From contig NZ_BMFS01000010.1 in the NCBI RefSeq assembly GCF_014639075.1, positions 46,907-110,906 on the forward strand: a DNA stretch of 64,000 nucleotides, read 5' to 3'. The DNA comes from Glycocaulis albus (lineage in GTDB: Bacteria; Pseudomonadota; Alphaproteobacteria; Caulobacterales; Maricaulaceae). Positions 33,126-41,959 of the stretch are shown piece by piece. The position numbers and the translations under genes were made by a program. Position 1 is the stretch's first letter; every line of letters begins with the position of its first letter. The notes beneath the pieces were generated by a model. That model searched no databases. It was given only the letters and a program-made list of their open reading frames with translations, and was not told the DNA's origin.

Positions 33126-34124
33126 TCAGTCGTCGTCAACCCCGTCGACAAGTATACCGAACCGGATGGGATGATGGTCCGAATAGTACTGCCGGAACCG
33201 GTTATGGATGTAGGGGTCACCCGGATAAGCCCCGTCGGCCTGGTTCCAGAAGGGCCGCATGACGGTCACCAGATCAATGACATCAAGCTCGCCGGGTATT
33301 TCCTCGCGGGTATAGGCTTCGCGGAACATCACATGATCATAGGGGCGAGGCCCGTTGACATTGGTATTGGTCGCCCGGCAATCATCATTAAGCGAGATAT
33401 AGCCCTCTGCCAGGCGCAGCACAGCCGCGAGCTCCGCGCAGGACTCGATATTCATATCGCCAAGGATCACATAGTCCCGCTCCGGCCCGTCCTGGGCATC
33501 GATCCATTCGAATATCGCTGTGAACTCACCGGCCCGGCGGGATCGGTTGACCGGCCCTGTCCCGGGACGCAAATGAACCGAGATGAAGACCAGGTCTTCA
33601 GAATCGGCCCGGAAGCCGAAAGCAAACGGCACGCGATCAAACTGACGATGAGCCGCACGCGGCGCGCTTATATATCCGGTGAACAGATCTTGAGCGGGCT
33701 CGATACGATCAGCGCGGTAGAATGCAACAAACCACTCCGTCGCCGAGCTGTTGAGCTGCAGGCGCGTGCCGCGCCCGGTATCCTCCGGTGACAGCACGTA
33801 GGAAAAGCCGTGGCCGGCCATGGCGTCAAAAAAGGCCTGAGCCCTCTCAGATGGCCGGAAGGGCGCGCCATCCGGATAGACACCCTCATAGGGCGGCGCG
33901 ACCAGTTCCTGGACAAAGACAAGGTCGTGCGGGGCGAGAAATTCCGCCAGGGCTTCATGATCTCGGCGAGCGTACAGGCCAAGGAACTGGATATTGAAGG
34001 AGACGGCCGAGAGTTCTCGAGGCTCGTCGATGGCTGGAGGAGCAGAGGGCTGGACCGAATTACCAGGTGGTGGTTGGCAAGCTGCAAGAAGGAGCCCGAG
34101 CAAAAGCGCCCTGATGGACATCAT
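33126..34124 (-). CDS. Endonuclease/exonuclease/phosphatase-family lipoprotein
   Basis: A 332-aa protein with a lipobox LLAA-C (Cys16), so lipid-anchored in the envelope. The EEP fold is complete in motif terms: SFNIQFLG near the start, VFVQELV with the metal-binding Glu, SVHLRPG, GDMNIES with the catalytic Asp-x-Asn, and SDHHPIRFG at the C-terminus. Members cleave phosphodiesters in DNA, lipids or other substrates; the substrate is unknown. An extracytoplasmic nuclease could degrade external DNA. It stands alone between two hipBA modules. Confidence 0.85.
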   Translation of the reverse strand: MMSIRALLLGLLLAACQPPPGNSVQPSAPPAIDEPRELSAVSFNIQFLGLYARRDHEALAEFLAPHDLVFVQELVAPPYEGVYPDGAPFRPSERAQAFFDAMAGHGFSYVLSPEDTGRGTRLQLNSSATEWFVAFYRADRIEPAQDLFTGYISAPRAAHRQFDRVPFAFGFRADSEDLVFISVHLRPGTGPVNRSRRAGEFTAIFEWIDAQDGPERDYVILGDMNIESCAELAAVLRLAEGYISLNDDCRATNTNVNGPRPYDHVMFREAYTREEIPGELDVIDLVTVMRPFWNQADGAYPGDPYIHNRFRQYYSDHHPIRFGILVDGVDDD

Positions 34125-34353
34125 TACCTCCCACCTTATCCGCCAATGCGTATAACATATCTAAAGTTGTTTAGACGCGCCAGACAAATTCCAGACCAGC
34201 CAATCGGCACCAGGACTGCCACCCCAGGAGGACTTCCGCTGCTTGCTAGCGGCGTGAATTGCGCGCCTTTGGAGCCTCAAGTTCTTTCGAGGAGGGTACG
34301 CTCCATCGGCCTTTCGGCCGGCCGCTCATCCGATCGCAGGCACTGAGCAATCA
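34125..34353. other. Gap between the EEP lipoprotein and hipA 3
   Basis: About 229 bp with no supportable gene. It contains a GC-rich CGGCCTTTCGGCCG-type hairpin near 34310-34325 just past the hipA 3 stop, which may terminate that operon on the minus strand. Confidence 0.35.
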
Positions 34354-35661
34354 TCACGGGGCGATATCCAGCCGTAGACTCCGATCAATGGCTTTGCGCC
34401 AGTCTGGGCTGACCTGTGCACTGTCCGCGAATTCCGGCCAACGCCGCACCGCAGCATCGACTTCTTCCAGAATCACGCGGACTCTGGGCTTGCTGATTGA
34501 AACCGACCGGCCACAGGCAACGAAGTCGTCAAACGTAAATCTGGCGCGCTCGCCATTCATCGACATCTGGTGCCGTGACGTCCACAGTCCTTCCGGATTA
34601 TAGCTCCAGGTGATGTCGAAGGCAGGCGATAGCCGCCATTGTCCCGCCTTGTCCATGAGGAAGGCGATATTCTTCACATGGTCATCCTGATTACGGGCGA
34701 TGATGTTGAACGCCATGCGGCGGAACTGTTCTTCCAGAGTCTTTGCTGGCAGGTTCAGCCGGCGCATCACAAACAGGGCCTGCTCGTATGAATAGGCGGT
34801 CTGATCGTTGAAATCGAAGTGCGCGATCGCCGCGAGAGACTGCATGTGAAGTTTCGCGCCGTTCGCCTCCCGGTCAAAGCGCCTGACCATGAAATGGCGC
34901 CGTCCACCTTCTTCCATCAGACGGCACTCGGGCATGTCGATGCCAGCAGCGCGCGCCATGTTGGCGTATGCATACTCTACCGCACCATAACCTTGAGGGT
35001 CTGCTAGCTCCTTGTCCTTGTTGTTCGACACGCCATCGAACTTCAAGAGCCAGTATTCAAAACCGCTACCAGCATCGATCTGACCGGAGCGGACTTCGTT
35101 CGTGTTGCGGTTCCAGGCGATTACGGCCTTGGCACGTGCGCCGCCAGCGGAGGTGCCGACGCGCAAGATGTCACGCAAGGAAGCTGCCTTGCTATCATCA
35201 TCAAAGGACGCCTGCAGATCGTTGCGGTGAGTAAGGACCTTCGAGGCCAAAGCCACAAGCGCATCAATCTGGATCCGGCGCGCCTTGGGAGCCTTCGGCC
35301 CCGTGGCAGGCGCAAACTCAAGCGCCCCCATACCCCTCTGCCCAGTATAGCAAAGACGCTCTACCGCATTGAAGCTTTCCGGCGTGCGGCCTTGCGTGGC
35401 CAGCCAGGCATTTATCAGGGCATTGCCATATTTGTCGGGGAGGGCATCAGCGAGCATTCCAGGCAGACCGTGAAAGCTGCGCGGGTTCAGGTCCGGGAAG
35501 GTATATATCCGGTCGCTCAACGGCATCATGAGCGGTGCGACTTCGATGCCACTGCCCGCAAAGTCGCGATCATAGGCAAACGCGGCGGCCTGTTGACCCT
35601 CTTCCAGTGAGACCGCTCCGATACGGCGCCCCCACAGCCGGACTTCTGCTACACTAGTCAT
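34354..35661 (-). CDS. hipA: HipA-family toxin kinase 3
   Basis: A 435-aa HipA-like kinase with the couple-hipA domain at the start (EVRLWGRRIGAVSLEEGQ), ATP loop SAGGARAKAV, catalytic loop NIIARNQDDHVKNIAFL and metal-binding FDITW. This subfamily, with SFHGLPGMLADALPDKYG near residues 60-80, belongs to the longer HipA proteins common in Proteobacteria. The ATG overlaps the antitoxin stop (ATGA). All kinase motifs are intact. Confidence 0.92.
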   Translation of the reverse strand: MTSVAEVRLWGRRIGAVSLEEGQQAAAFAYDRDFAGSGIEVAPLMMPLSDRIYTFPDLNPRSFHGLPGMLADALPDKYGNALINAWLATQGRTPESFNAVERLCYTGQRGMGALEFAPATGPKAPKARRIQIDALVALASKVLTHRNDLQASFDDDSKAASLRDILRVGTSAGGARAKAVIAWNRNTNEVRSGQIDAGSGFEYWLLKFDGVSNNKDKELADPQGYGAVEYAYANMARAAGIDMPECRLMEEGGRRHFMVRRFDREANGAKLHMQSLAAIAHFDFNDQTAYSYEQALFVMRRLNLPAKTLEEQFRRMAFNIIARNQDDHVKNIAFLMDKAGQWRLSPAFDITWSYNPEGLWTSRHQMSMNGERARFTFDDFVACGRSVSISKPRVRVILEEVDAAVRRWPEFADSAQVSPDWRKAIDRSLRLDIAP

Positions 35662-36005
35662 GTCTCGTCAGACCAGGTCCATTGGGTAGAGGAGGGTGAC
35701 TTGCCGGATTTACGCACCCGCTTTGGCCGCTTGCCGTGACGCTCTAGGAGGAGAAGCGGATTCACTGGCGTGTCAGGCAGCATTTTCTCGATGCGCTCGA
35801 GAATGCCCAGCGCCCGCATGCACCGTATCAAGCTCGTCATCTGGACCGACTGGCCATTTTCAAGCCTCTCCACAGTCCGTTTTGAAACGCCTGCCATTTC
35901 AGCAAGCTCGGCTTGTGTGAGCTTGCTGGACAGCCGAATGGCGACCATTCGCTGGCCCATCTCTGCCAGAACCGTATCATCTGCTTTGTGCTGAGCCGTT
36001 TCCAT
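35658..36005 (-). CDS. hipB: HipB-family antitoxin 3
   Basis: A 115-aa XRE protein from ATG 36005. The HTH KLTQAELAEMAGVSKRTVERLE is followed by a short helical part and an unusual basic Arg/Lys-rich C-terminal tail ending in STQWTWSDET, which may insert into or contact HipA. The stop overlaps the toxin start. Palindromes lie in the AT-rich upstream DNA. The first 12 residues of the longer open frame are excluded because they lie in the operator-like DNA. Confidence 0.87.
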   Translation of the reverse strand: METAQHKADDTVLAEMGQRMVAIRLSSKLTQAELAEMAGVSKRTVERLENGQSVQMTSLIRCMRALGILERIEKMLPDTPVNPLLLLERHGKRPKRVRKSGKSPSSTQWTWSDET

Positions 36006-36124
36006 GATTCGCCATAATAGACGATTTATATCGAAATGCAAGCCATATTCGTTAAAAGCGGCGAGTTATAGGAAGATTTATATTCGTCGTTTTTGTCGAT
36101 TAATTATCGATATAGCTCTTATTT

Positions 36125-36138
36125 CGCCATTTATGGCG
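36125..36138. promoter_or_regulatory. Palindrome CGCCAT-TT-ATGGCG upstream of hipB 3
   Basis: Perfect 6-bp arms. A related half-site CGCCATAATAG lies at 36010-36020, next to the hipB 3 start. Together they are the likely operator pair of the third module. Confidence 0.5.
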
Positions 36139-36470
36139 ATATATTATCATGTGCAAACGAACCGAGCTCAAAGGAGCAGGTATCTTGGCGCTGAGCGGTC
36201 TACCGCTGACCAACAACCGCATTATCGCTTAGCCGTTCGGTTGGCGCACCAGATTCGGCGATCACCCCAAAATAGTGATGTAGGCATGCCCCCAGCGATC
36301 GAGGATCATGTCGGCGATGTCGGCGCGATGGTCAAATCCGAATGACCCGGCGAGATCCTGCATCTGGGTGCGGACCGCGTCTCGAATTCGCCGAAGGCCG
36401 GCGCCAGCAGCGCTACCCGGACCATGAAGGCCGGAACAGCGGGCGCGGAACCCGGCCGATCCAGCATCCA

Positions 36471-36499
36471 GTGTTAACAATGTTGCACATTGTTAACAC
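36471..36499. repeat. 29-bp palindrome related to the par repeats
   Basis: Perfect 12-bp arms GTGTTAACAATG / CATTGTTAACAC around TTGCA. The words GTGCAACATTGTTA and GTTAACAC also occur in the par intergenic region (9538-9551 and 9333-9340), 27 kb away. This suggests an outlying binding site of the same DNA-binding protein. Confidence 0.6.
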
Positions 36500-36650
36500 G
36501 TCGATTGGACAAGGGACGCGCGATGAGATGATCGTGGCACTTCTCCCAGGCCGACAAGGCGGCAGAAAGTCGGTGCCGGTCCGGGCAGAAGGGCAGGGGG
36601 CGCACCCCGCCTCTGCCAAGATATCGAAGACGGGAATGGCTTCGGACACC

Positions 36651-37403
36651 TTACCGGAGCCGTATGCCTGCAAGGCTCCCGCTATCGGAAAACGCCGCGA
36701 TCAAATGACCGCTCGTTTCACGCTCACCGCCGCCGGGCAGATCTATGGCCTGTTCAGGGTCAATAGCTGGCCAGATCCTCGCGCCATTGGTTCTGAAGGA
36801 CAGAATCATCTCATTGGGCTCGGCTGAGAATCCAGCTGGTTCGGCATAGAAATAGGACCCATCTGCAAGGATGGTCACCCGTGCTTCACGGCTTCCGGCA
36901 GAATAGACTGCAGCCATGATGTGGGAGGGCTGTGCCGCCATGTCAGGACTGCCGCGCAGGTCCTGCGGATAATTGCAGACCAGAGCCGCAGCCGGCATTT
37001 CCGGGTAATGCGCGATCGAAATCTGGTCAGGATTCATGCACCGGAATTCTGCTACGATGCCGCTAGCGGCCGGTGTGCCAAATGATACCGCCACGTCTGA
37101 AAGGAAGGGATTGGTCTCCATCTGCCAGTCGGCGCAGATTGCGTAGCTTGGAGCGTGGCCAGCTACTTCGTGGGCAAGGAGCCTCTCTGAGAGGCACTGT
37201 CTCAACGTATCAACGCCCGTCAAGGTGGCTGAAGAGGCTCCAGCGGCCTCGTTCGGTTCATCAACAGAAAAAGGGAGCGCGGCTGTCGTTTCGCTCCGTA
37301 CCGGGCAGACATGGTTCCAGATACCGCAATCAGCCGCCAGGAGAACGCCCGCGATCGCGCCGGCAGCCCCGATTGCATTCACGAACACGCTGGTACGGCT
37401 CAT
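36651..37403 (-). CDS. Hypothetical exported protein (250 aa)
   Basis: ATG 37403; the longer frame upstream is not protein-like. The N-terminus has a hydrophobic segment (residues 5-24) ending in LLAADCG, so it is either a signal peptide or an anchor. The rest is mixed alpha/beta with several Cys (CLSERLLAHEV, CADWQMETNP, FRCMNPDQ, LVCNYPQDL), as expected of an oxidised periplasmic protein. I recognise no family. It stands alone, divergent from the next gene. Confidence 0.6.
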   Translation of the reverse strand: MSRTSVFVNAIGAAGAIAGVLLAADCGIWNHVCPVRSETTAALPFSVDEPNEAAGASSATLTGVDTLRQCLSERLLAHEVAGHAPSYAICADWQMETNPFLSDVAVSFGTPAASGIVAEFRCMNPDQISIAHYPEMPAAALVCNYPQDLRGSPDMAAQPSHIMAAVYSAGSREARVTILADGSYFYAEPAGFSAEPNEMILSFRTNGARIWPAIDPEQAIDLPGGGERETSGHLIAAFSDSGSLAGIRLR

Positions 37404-37627
37404 CACGCCCGGCCTCCTGCCTGTATCGAAACTAGACCCCTTCGGCCGCTCCACGACATTTCCTTGCCGCCCACACCACCTCATCGATCCTCGCCAAGAG
37501 TATAGGCGCGCTTTGTGCGCAGCAACCGGTTGTAGACCTCGCCCCGGACAACGTTGATCAGCATCGGGCGCCCGGCTAGTCTATGGTGCATATACGTGGG
37601 GGCGTATGCGGGAATAGGGGGGATCAA

Positions 37628-38605
37628 ATGGGAACGGGACCGAACAAGACGAGCGCGGAGGCCTGTCGGCCGCTGGCAGACGCGATTTTAAATATCCGCA
37701 AGGCGGGCATTGTCAGCGAACAATGGATCGCTCGCGCACTGGAAGAGGCGCTTTCAACACATCAATGGCAGGGGCAGGGCCGCGCCTTCAAGCCGGGCCT
37801 GGGGCGCCGCATCGCCAAGCTGGTTTACACCCGGCAGGACCGGGACGCGCTATCGAAATCGCTTGCAGGCCTGATACGCCATGACCGCGTCGCCGTTCGG
37901 GCGAAATGGTTCTTCTCGACATCTGGCCTCGCAGAGACAGGTATTCCTGTGGACCACACCGATGCAGGGCGCAACGTGCTGATGGGATCCCTGATCAGCC
38001 GGTTCGTCTATGGCAGATCGCCAGACTACCAGGCAGAGCTGGAACGTCAGGGAAGCTACACCCTGCTACAGAATGCAGGCCAGAACCAGGTCAACCGCTC
38101 ACTCTTGTGCGTCGATGCCCTGAGCTCGAACGGGGTGATGTGGGCATTGCATCTCTATCGCAAGGTAGGCGACCAGGCAGACATGCTGCGATCCCGTGTC
38201 GGCGTCTTCCTTCCGGAAACGAGACCTTTGGCCCTTTTATCCGCTTCTGGGTGGATCGACAGCGAGCCTCTCGTCAATAAGCATTTCGATGATGAAGCTG
38301 CGTCCGCCGTCCTGAAAGCGCTGCGCAAACCAAGCCAAAGCAGATCAGATTGGGCCCTTACGTCAATCAGGCTGAATGCCGGAAAGGACGGCGAGGTGAC
38401 CGACAGCAGCGGACGAGAGGCGCTCGGATACCTGAAGACTGACGGGCGCCTGGGCATTACCGCCTTCGAACGAGTGGGTCTAAATCAACGCGACAGCCTC
38501 TCAGAAGAGGAGAGGGCGGTAACAGACTTTCTTAGCGCCCGCCAATTTCAGGCGCTTGCTGATGCTGGGGAAGTCCTGGCGCGTTTCACCGCCAATGACT
38601 CATGA
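37628..38605 (+). CDS. Hypothetical protein (325 aa)
   Basis: ATG 37628, with GGGGGGAT just upstream. A soluble 325-aa protein with an N-terminal helical region containing WIARALEEAL and a Lys/Arg-rich stretch (GLGRRIAKLVYTRQDRDAL), and a mixed C-terminal half. No signal peptide. Divergent from the exported protein gene across 224 bp. No recognised domain; the composition and ribosome site support a real gene. A defence role would be guesswork based only on neighbourhood. Confidence 0.6.
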   Translation: MGTGPNKTSAEACRPLADAILNIRKAGIVSEQWIARALEEALSTHQWQGQGRAFKPGLGRRIAKLVYTRQDRDALSKSLAGLIRHDRVAVRAKWFFSTSGLAETGIPVDHTDAGRNVLMGSLISRFVYGRSPDYQAELERQGSYTLLQNAGQNQVNRSLLCVDALSSNGVMWALHLYRKVGDQADMLRSRVGVFLPETRPLALLSASGWIDSEPLVNKHFDDEAASAVLKALRKPSQSRSDWALTSIRLNAGKDGEVTDSSGREALGYLKTDGRLGITAFERVGLNQRDSLSEEERAVTDFLSARQFQALADAGEVLARFTANDS

Positions 38606-38900
38606 TCACCGATTGGCCACAATCCCCATCCTGCCCAATCAGCGCAATTCCAAGCGTGCTATAAGACTGCCTGGATGTGGCGCATTGCACCGGCAATGAG
38701 CCCTTTAGCCTGGCGATTTGAAAGCCTTTCGCGGCATCGTCCGGCTGGGTCCTCATTGGGATTGCTGGAATTTCGCCTCTCTACCCTGTCTTTTTTCATA
38801 AAAAACATCGCATGAGTAACACTTTTCACATGCTAGAAACAAATTTCAGGGCAAGACGACGCTCCAGGATCGCACGTCTGACAACGAGGATACATTTTTC
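38606..38900. other. Gap before the 66-aa gene
   Basis: 295 bp; nothing supportable except an AT-rich stretch near 38790-38830 that could be a promoter for the short gene at 38901. Confidence 0.3.
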
Positions 38901-39101
38901 ATGGCTGCCGGGTCGCAGACTCAGTTTTCAGGGCCGGTGACCGTTTTTCACGATCTGCTCTTCCGCTTCCTTCAGCAAAATGACGGACAACCCTCGTTTC
39001 GCGCCAGCGAGAACGAGTTCGCCGCCCTTACAGAGGAGGAGGCAGATCGAATTGAGAAGGTCTATGGCGACGTGTTCGGCGGCGTGCCCGATCAAAAATA
39101 A
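38901..39101 (+). CDS. Small acidic hypothetical protein (66 aa)
   Basis: ATG with GAGGA ten bases upstream. The product has a hydrophobic/aromatic N-terminal half (VTVFHDLLFRFLQQ) and an acidic helical second half (LTEEEADRIEKVYGDVFGG). It converges with the envelope operon. Composition is protein-like; no family recognised. Confidence 0.45.
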   Translation: MAAGSQTQFSGPVTVFHDLLFRFLQQNDGQPSFRASENEFAALTEEEADRIEKVYGDVFGGVPDQK

Positions 39102-39218
39102 ATGTTGTTGAGGCGCCTAAGCACAATCCAAGCCGTGACGGTGTTTCAGACCCTACCGTTGGATCAGCAGGCACCTCAGCCTGTCTTTACATCCGAGTTG
39201 GCGCGGCAGGCGCGTGTA

Positions 39219-40106
39219 TCAACGACTACCGCGCGGACTGCCAACAAGAATGAGCAGGAGCGCCAAGGGGGTCAGCAAACGATAGATACCGATGGTAAGT
39301 GTAACCAGCAGATTTTCATTATTATGCCGGACCTTGTTGAGGTTGAAGTCCGCCAACTCGGGGAAGTCACCAAACAAGGCTTTGAAAAAATTATCGATCG
39401 TGAAAATTATCAAATCAAACACCGAGTGGTCTATATAGACCGACGAAACAACCGCCACAGGCGATGCCCAATAGTAAATCGATATAAAGCCGAAAAACGA
39501 AAAAGTCATCCCCAGAGCAGTGTATACTCCCGATGCACTCGATTCGACCATCCTATCTGTTTGGCCTGTTCGGCCTATGGTCGCTACAGCAATTATTGTT
39601 GTCATAAATAGGAAGAAGCTACGCACAGAGTTGATAATTATTTCATCAGGCAGGCCACTAGATTGACTATGGCGCTCTGATTTTGCGCCAGAATCTTCTA
39701 CAACTTTTTCGACGGCGGCATAGAACGTCGTGATCGACGCAATGATGAACGGTAAAATTCCGAACAGAAGCAGATAGTGCCCGGCTGGCACCTCCAAAGA
39801 ATTTGCATCGAGTGTGTGGACAAACACGGTACCAATTATTGGCAACAGGCAAGTGGTAACAATAAAGCCAACTGTGATGAGCGATTTCGCCCGGTAAACC
39901 GCAGCCGGCAGAAAACGCGGTTCCTCGATGAACACAGCGCTGCAAAGCAGGATCGCGCAATTAACGATCACCCATAATAGAGCGGTGACCAGGAATGCCT
40001 CCAGCTGAGTGAGGCCGAACGCCCTGGCATTAGTGAAAACGACAATCGCAATCACCACGGCCCAGAAGCCGAGCGGTATAGCCCAGTACCACCCAGCCAG
40101 ACGCAT
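39219..40106 (-). CDS. Polytopic membrane protein, envelope operon gene 4
   Basis: A 295-aa protein with about seven hydrophobic segments (near residues 5-25, 32-58, 70-95, 108-130, 160-180, 193-213 and 265-290) and loops rich in Ser and Asp. Starts three bases after the stop of the second coiled-coil lipoprotein. No transporter signature is visible. As the last gene of a four-gene envelope cluster it may be the inner-membrane part of a trans-envelope device whose lipoproteins reach the outer membrane. Confidence 0.65.
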   Translation of the reverse strand: MRLAGWYWAIPLGFWAVVIAIVVFTNARAFGLTQLEAFLVTALLWVIVNCAILLCSAVFIEEPRFLPAAVYRAKSLITVGFIVTTCLLPIIGTVFVHTLDANSLEVPAGHYLLLFGILPFIIASITTFYAAVEKVVEDSGAKSERHSQSSGLPDEIIINSVRSFFLFMTTIIAVATIGRTGQTDRMVESSASGVYTALGMTFSFFGFISIYYWASPVAVVSSVYIDHSVFDLIIFTIDNFFKALFGDFPELADFNLNKVRHNNENLLVTLTIGIYRLLTPLALLLILVGSPRGSR

Positions 40107-40109
40107 GAG

Positions 40110-40652
40110 TTAGCCTCCTGCCTCGCTAATCAGCCGTACGAGCGCTCTGTTACGTTGTCTCAGATTATCGAGCTGCCGGTTCAGTTCGGCCAGTCGTTGA
40201 TTGATAGTGGGATCGTCGCCAAGAAGCAGAGTTTCCAGCTCTGAGCGTTCAGCTTCGAGCGTTCGAAGCTGCTCATCCACCTGGTTTAAGGTCGAAGCCG
40301 ATACGCCGGCGCGCGACTGCAGTTGGGTGACCTGGGCACGCATAGCCGCATTGGCGCTGCGCAAGCTGGCATTCTCCTGAACTAACCGGCTGCGCTCTGC
40401 CGCCAGAGCGCGGATTTCACCAGCCCTGCCAGCGCGCTGATTGCTCAGTTCGTAATTTTCCGCCATGGCTCCGGCCCGCTGTGAGCGGAGCGCATCGACA
40501 CGCGCATCATAGGCGCCTGACTGAGTACAGCCGAGCGCCCTGCCGATACCGGGTTGTGTGGGATCGCAATCCTCTGGAGTGGTGGCACACCCTACTATCA
40601 GAACGCAAACAACGCCGGTAATACCCAGCTTAAGCGACGCGGCCCGGCTCAT
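40110..40652 (-). CDS. Coiled-coil lipoprotein, envelope operon gene 3
   Basis: A 180-aa lipoprotein: lipobox LIVG-C (Cys22), a short Cys-containing region (EDCDPTQPGIGRALGCTQ), then a long coiled coil from about 53 to 175 with regular Leu/Ala heptads (LAAERSRLVQENASLRSANA; LRTLEAERSELETLL). The ATG overlaps the preceding stop (ATGA). The pairing with another coiled-coil lipoprotein suggests they interact. No family name recognised. Confidence 0.68.
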   Translation of the reverse strand: MSRAASLKLGITGVVCVLIVGCATTPEDCDPTQPGIGRALGCTQSGAYDARVDALRSQRAGAMAENYELSNQRAGRAGEIRALAAERSRLVQENASLRSANAAMRAQVTQLQSRAGVSASTLNQVDEQLRTLEAERSELETLLLGDDPTINQRLAELNRQLDNLRQRNRALVRLISEAGG

Positions 40653-41269
40653 AATGCCATCACCGACTGAATATCGTTCAGCTCACGGTAGTTGCCGCGT
40701 AGCTGGTCGAGGTTTGCCGTCATAATGCCGAGCGCATTTTCGAGGCGTTCGGCTTCTTCCAAGGCTTTGTCTTCACGCATTGCCGCAACGACTGTCCGCG
40801 AGTTGGCGATCTGCAATTCAACAGCGGCAATCTGCGTTTCCAGATCTGAAATCTGCCCGCTAACTGCACTCCGTTGCGCAGCAAGCGCGGTGCCAAGTTC
40901 AGCCTGCTCAATACCCTCAGAACGCAGCGCGGCGTTGGTAGCCGCCAGCTGAGCTATCTGTCTTTCTTGCTCCTCTATATCCGATACGAGCGCAGCGTTG
41001 GCCTGTTCGATCAAGGCAATCTCGCTTGAGTAAAATGCCTCAGTCGATGCATAGGCTTGGCGCCGTTCGCCCAGATAGTCTCCGGCAACGCCGCCAGCCA
41101 CCGCGCCCACTGCACAACCAGCCGCCATGTCTTCGGCCTGACCACCCATGATGCCAACGAGAATTGCACCTGCAGCGCAGCCTCCGGCAGCACCCTGATA
41201 GCCTTCCATCGTGGCACAAGCACTCAAGGCCATCGCCCCGGACGACATCACTAACATACGAAAGTTCAT
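40649..41269 (-). CDS. Glycine-zipper coiled-coil lipoprotein, envelope operon gene 2
   Basis: A 206-aa lipoprotein: lipobox LSA-C near residue 18. A glycine-zipper region follows (about 25-68: GGCAAGAILVGIMGG, GCAVGAVAGGVAGDYLG), of the type that inserts in or oligomerises on the outer membrane. Then comes a coiled coil from ~75 to 195. Overlaps the next gene by four bases. This architecture resembles SmpA/OmpA-associated and Pal-like glycine-zipper lipoproteins only in general form. Confidence 0.7.
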   Translation of the reverse strand: MNFRMLVMSSGAMALSACATMEGYQGAAGGCAAGAILVGIMGGQAEDMAAGCAVGAVAGGVAGDYLGERRQAYASTEAFYSSEIALIEQANAALVSDIEEQERQIAQLAATNAALRSEGIEQAELGTALAAQRSAVSGQISDLETQIAAVELQIANSRTVVAAMREDKALEEAERLENALGIMTANLDQLRGNYRELNDIQSVMAL

Positions 41270-41317
41270 GCCTTTTCTCCCCTTTGAACCTTTATCTGTG
41301 TGCTGGCATCCAAAATC

Positions 41318-41959
41318 TCAGTCACAGGGATCGCCTTGCGGGCGAGGCGTTGGCGCCGTGACCTCACCGAAATCGGACGGGTTTACCCGACGTGCTACAC
41401 AGTGTCGTTGAAATTGCCGCACGACGTCGGATGCGATCTGTCGCTCGGATCCAGACGTCAGGCTATTGAAGGTCGATTGGCTGACATCGTCACAACTGAC
41501 AAGCCGGGTGCCGGTGAGTTCGAAAACGTCGTCCATCCGCGCAGTGTACTCTCGCACCAGGCTTCTCAGCTGCGTGCGATTGGAGGCGAGGGCAGCTTCC
41601 GCTTGGTCAAGCTCGGGTTGATACTCGTCCGGGTCAATGGAATGCAGGCACAACGCGGTTGCATGGGCTCTGAGTAGGCCCGCCCGCTGTGTCGCACGAA
41701 CTCTAATGTTCAATAGCGCATTGATTGCCCGGTTCGCGCGAACAGCAGCGTCACGCCCAGCCACCCGTTCGAGCTCCAAGCGTGTCGTTTCCAAAATCCG
41801 GCTACATTGCGCGCGCTCTGCGCTGCTCAGAGTTTCATACGCCTCGATGCACCGCTGAGCTGCAGGATTGGCACCGCTAGCTGGTAAGGCTTCTGTTGCA
41901 ATGCCAACTGCTAACGCAACGGACATTATGAAGCTGGCGGGCACCGAAAGCCGCTTCAT
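41318..41959 (-). CDS. Secreted helical protein, envelope operon gene 1
   Basis: A 213-aa protein from ATG 41959 (GGGGATTGGGG upstream). Signal peptide ending in ALPASGA near residue 30; the mature part is helical, with Cys pairs (RCIEAYE, AQCSRIL, ALCLHSI, VSCDDVS, RHCVARR) likely to be disulfide-linked in the periplasm. It is 48 bp upstream of the glycine-zipper lipoprotein and shares its strand, so it probably leads the operon. Function unknown. Confidence 0.65.
   Translation of the reverse strand: MKRLSVPASFIMSVALAVGIATEALPASGANPAAQRCIEAYETLSSAERAQCSRILETTRLELERVAGRDAAVRANRAINALLNIRVRATQRAGLLRAHATALCLHSIDPDEYQPELDQAEAALASNRTQLRSLVREYTARMDDVFELTGTRLVSCDDVSQSTFNSLTSGSERQIASDVVRQFQRHCVARRVNPSDFGEVTAPTPRPQGDPCD

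Larger units (their letters stand above)
36006..36650. other. Gene-poor region upstream of hipB 3 with operators and decayed DNA
   Basis: The first ~150 bp are AT-rich promoter DNA of hipBA 3. Beyond 36240 the DNA is GC-rich again; a minus-strand frame (about 36262-36370) reads DIADMILDRWGHAY. This resembles the C-terminus of NAD/FAD-binding oxidoreductases and is probably a gene fragment. A long palindrome lies at 36471-36499. Confidence 0.35.
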
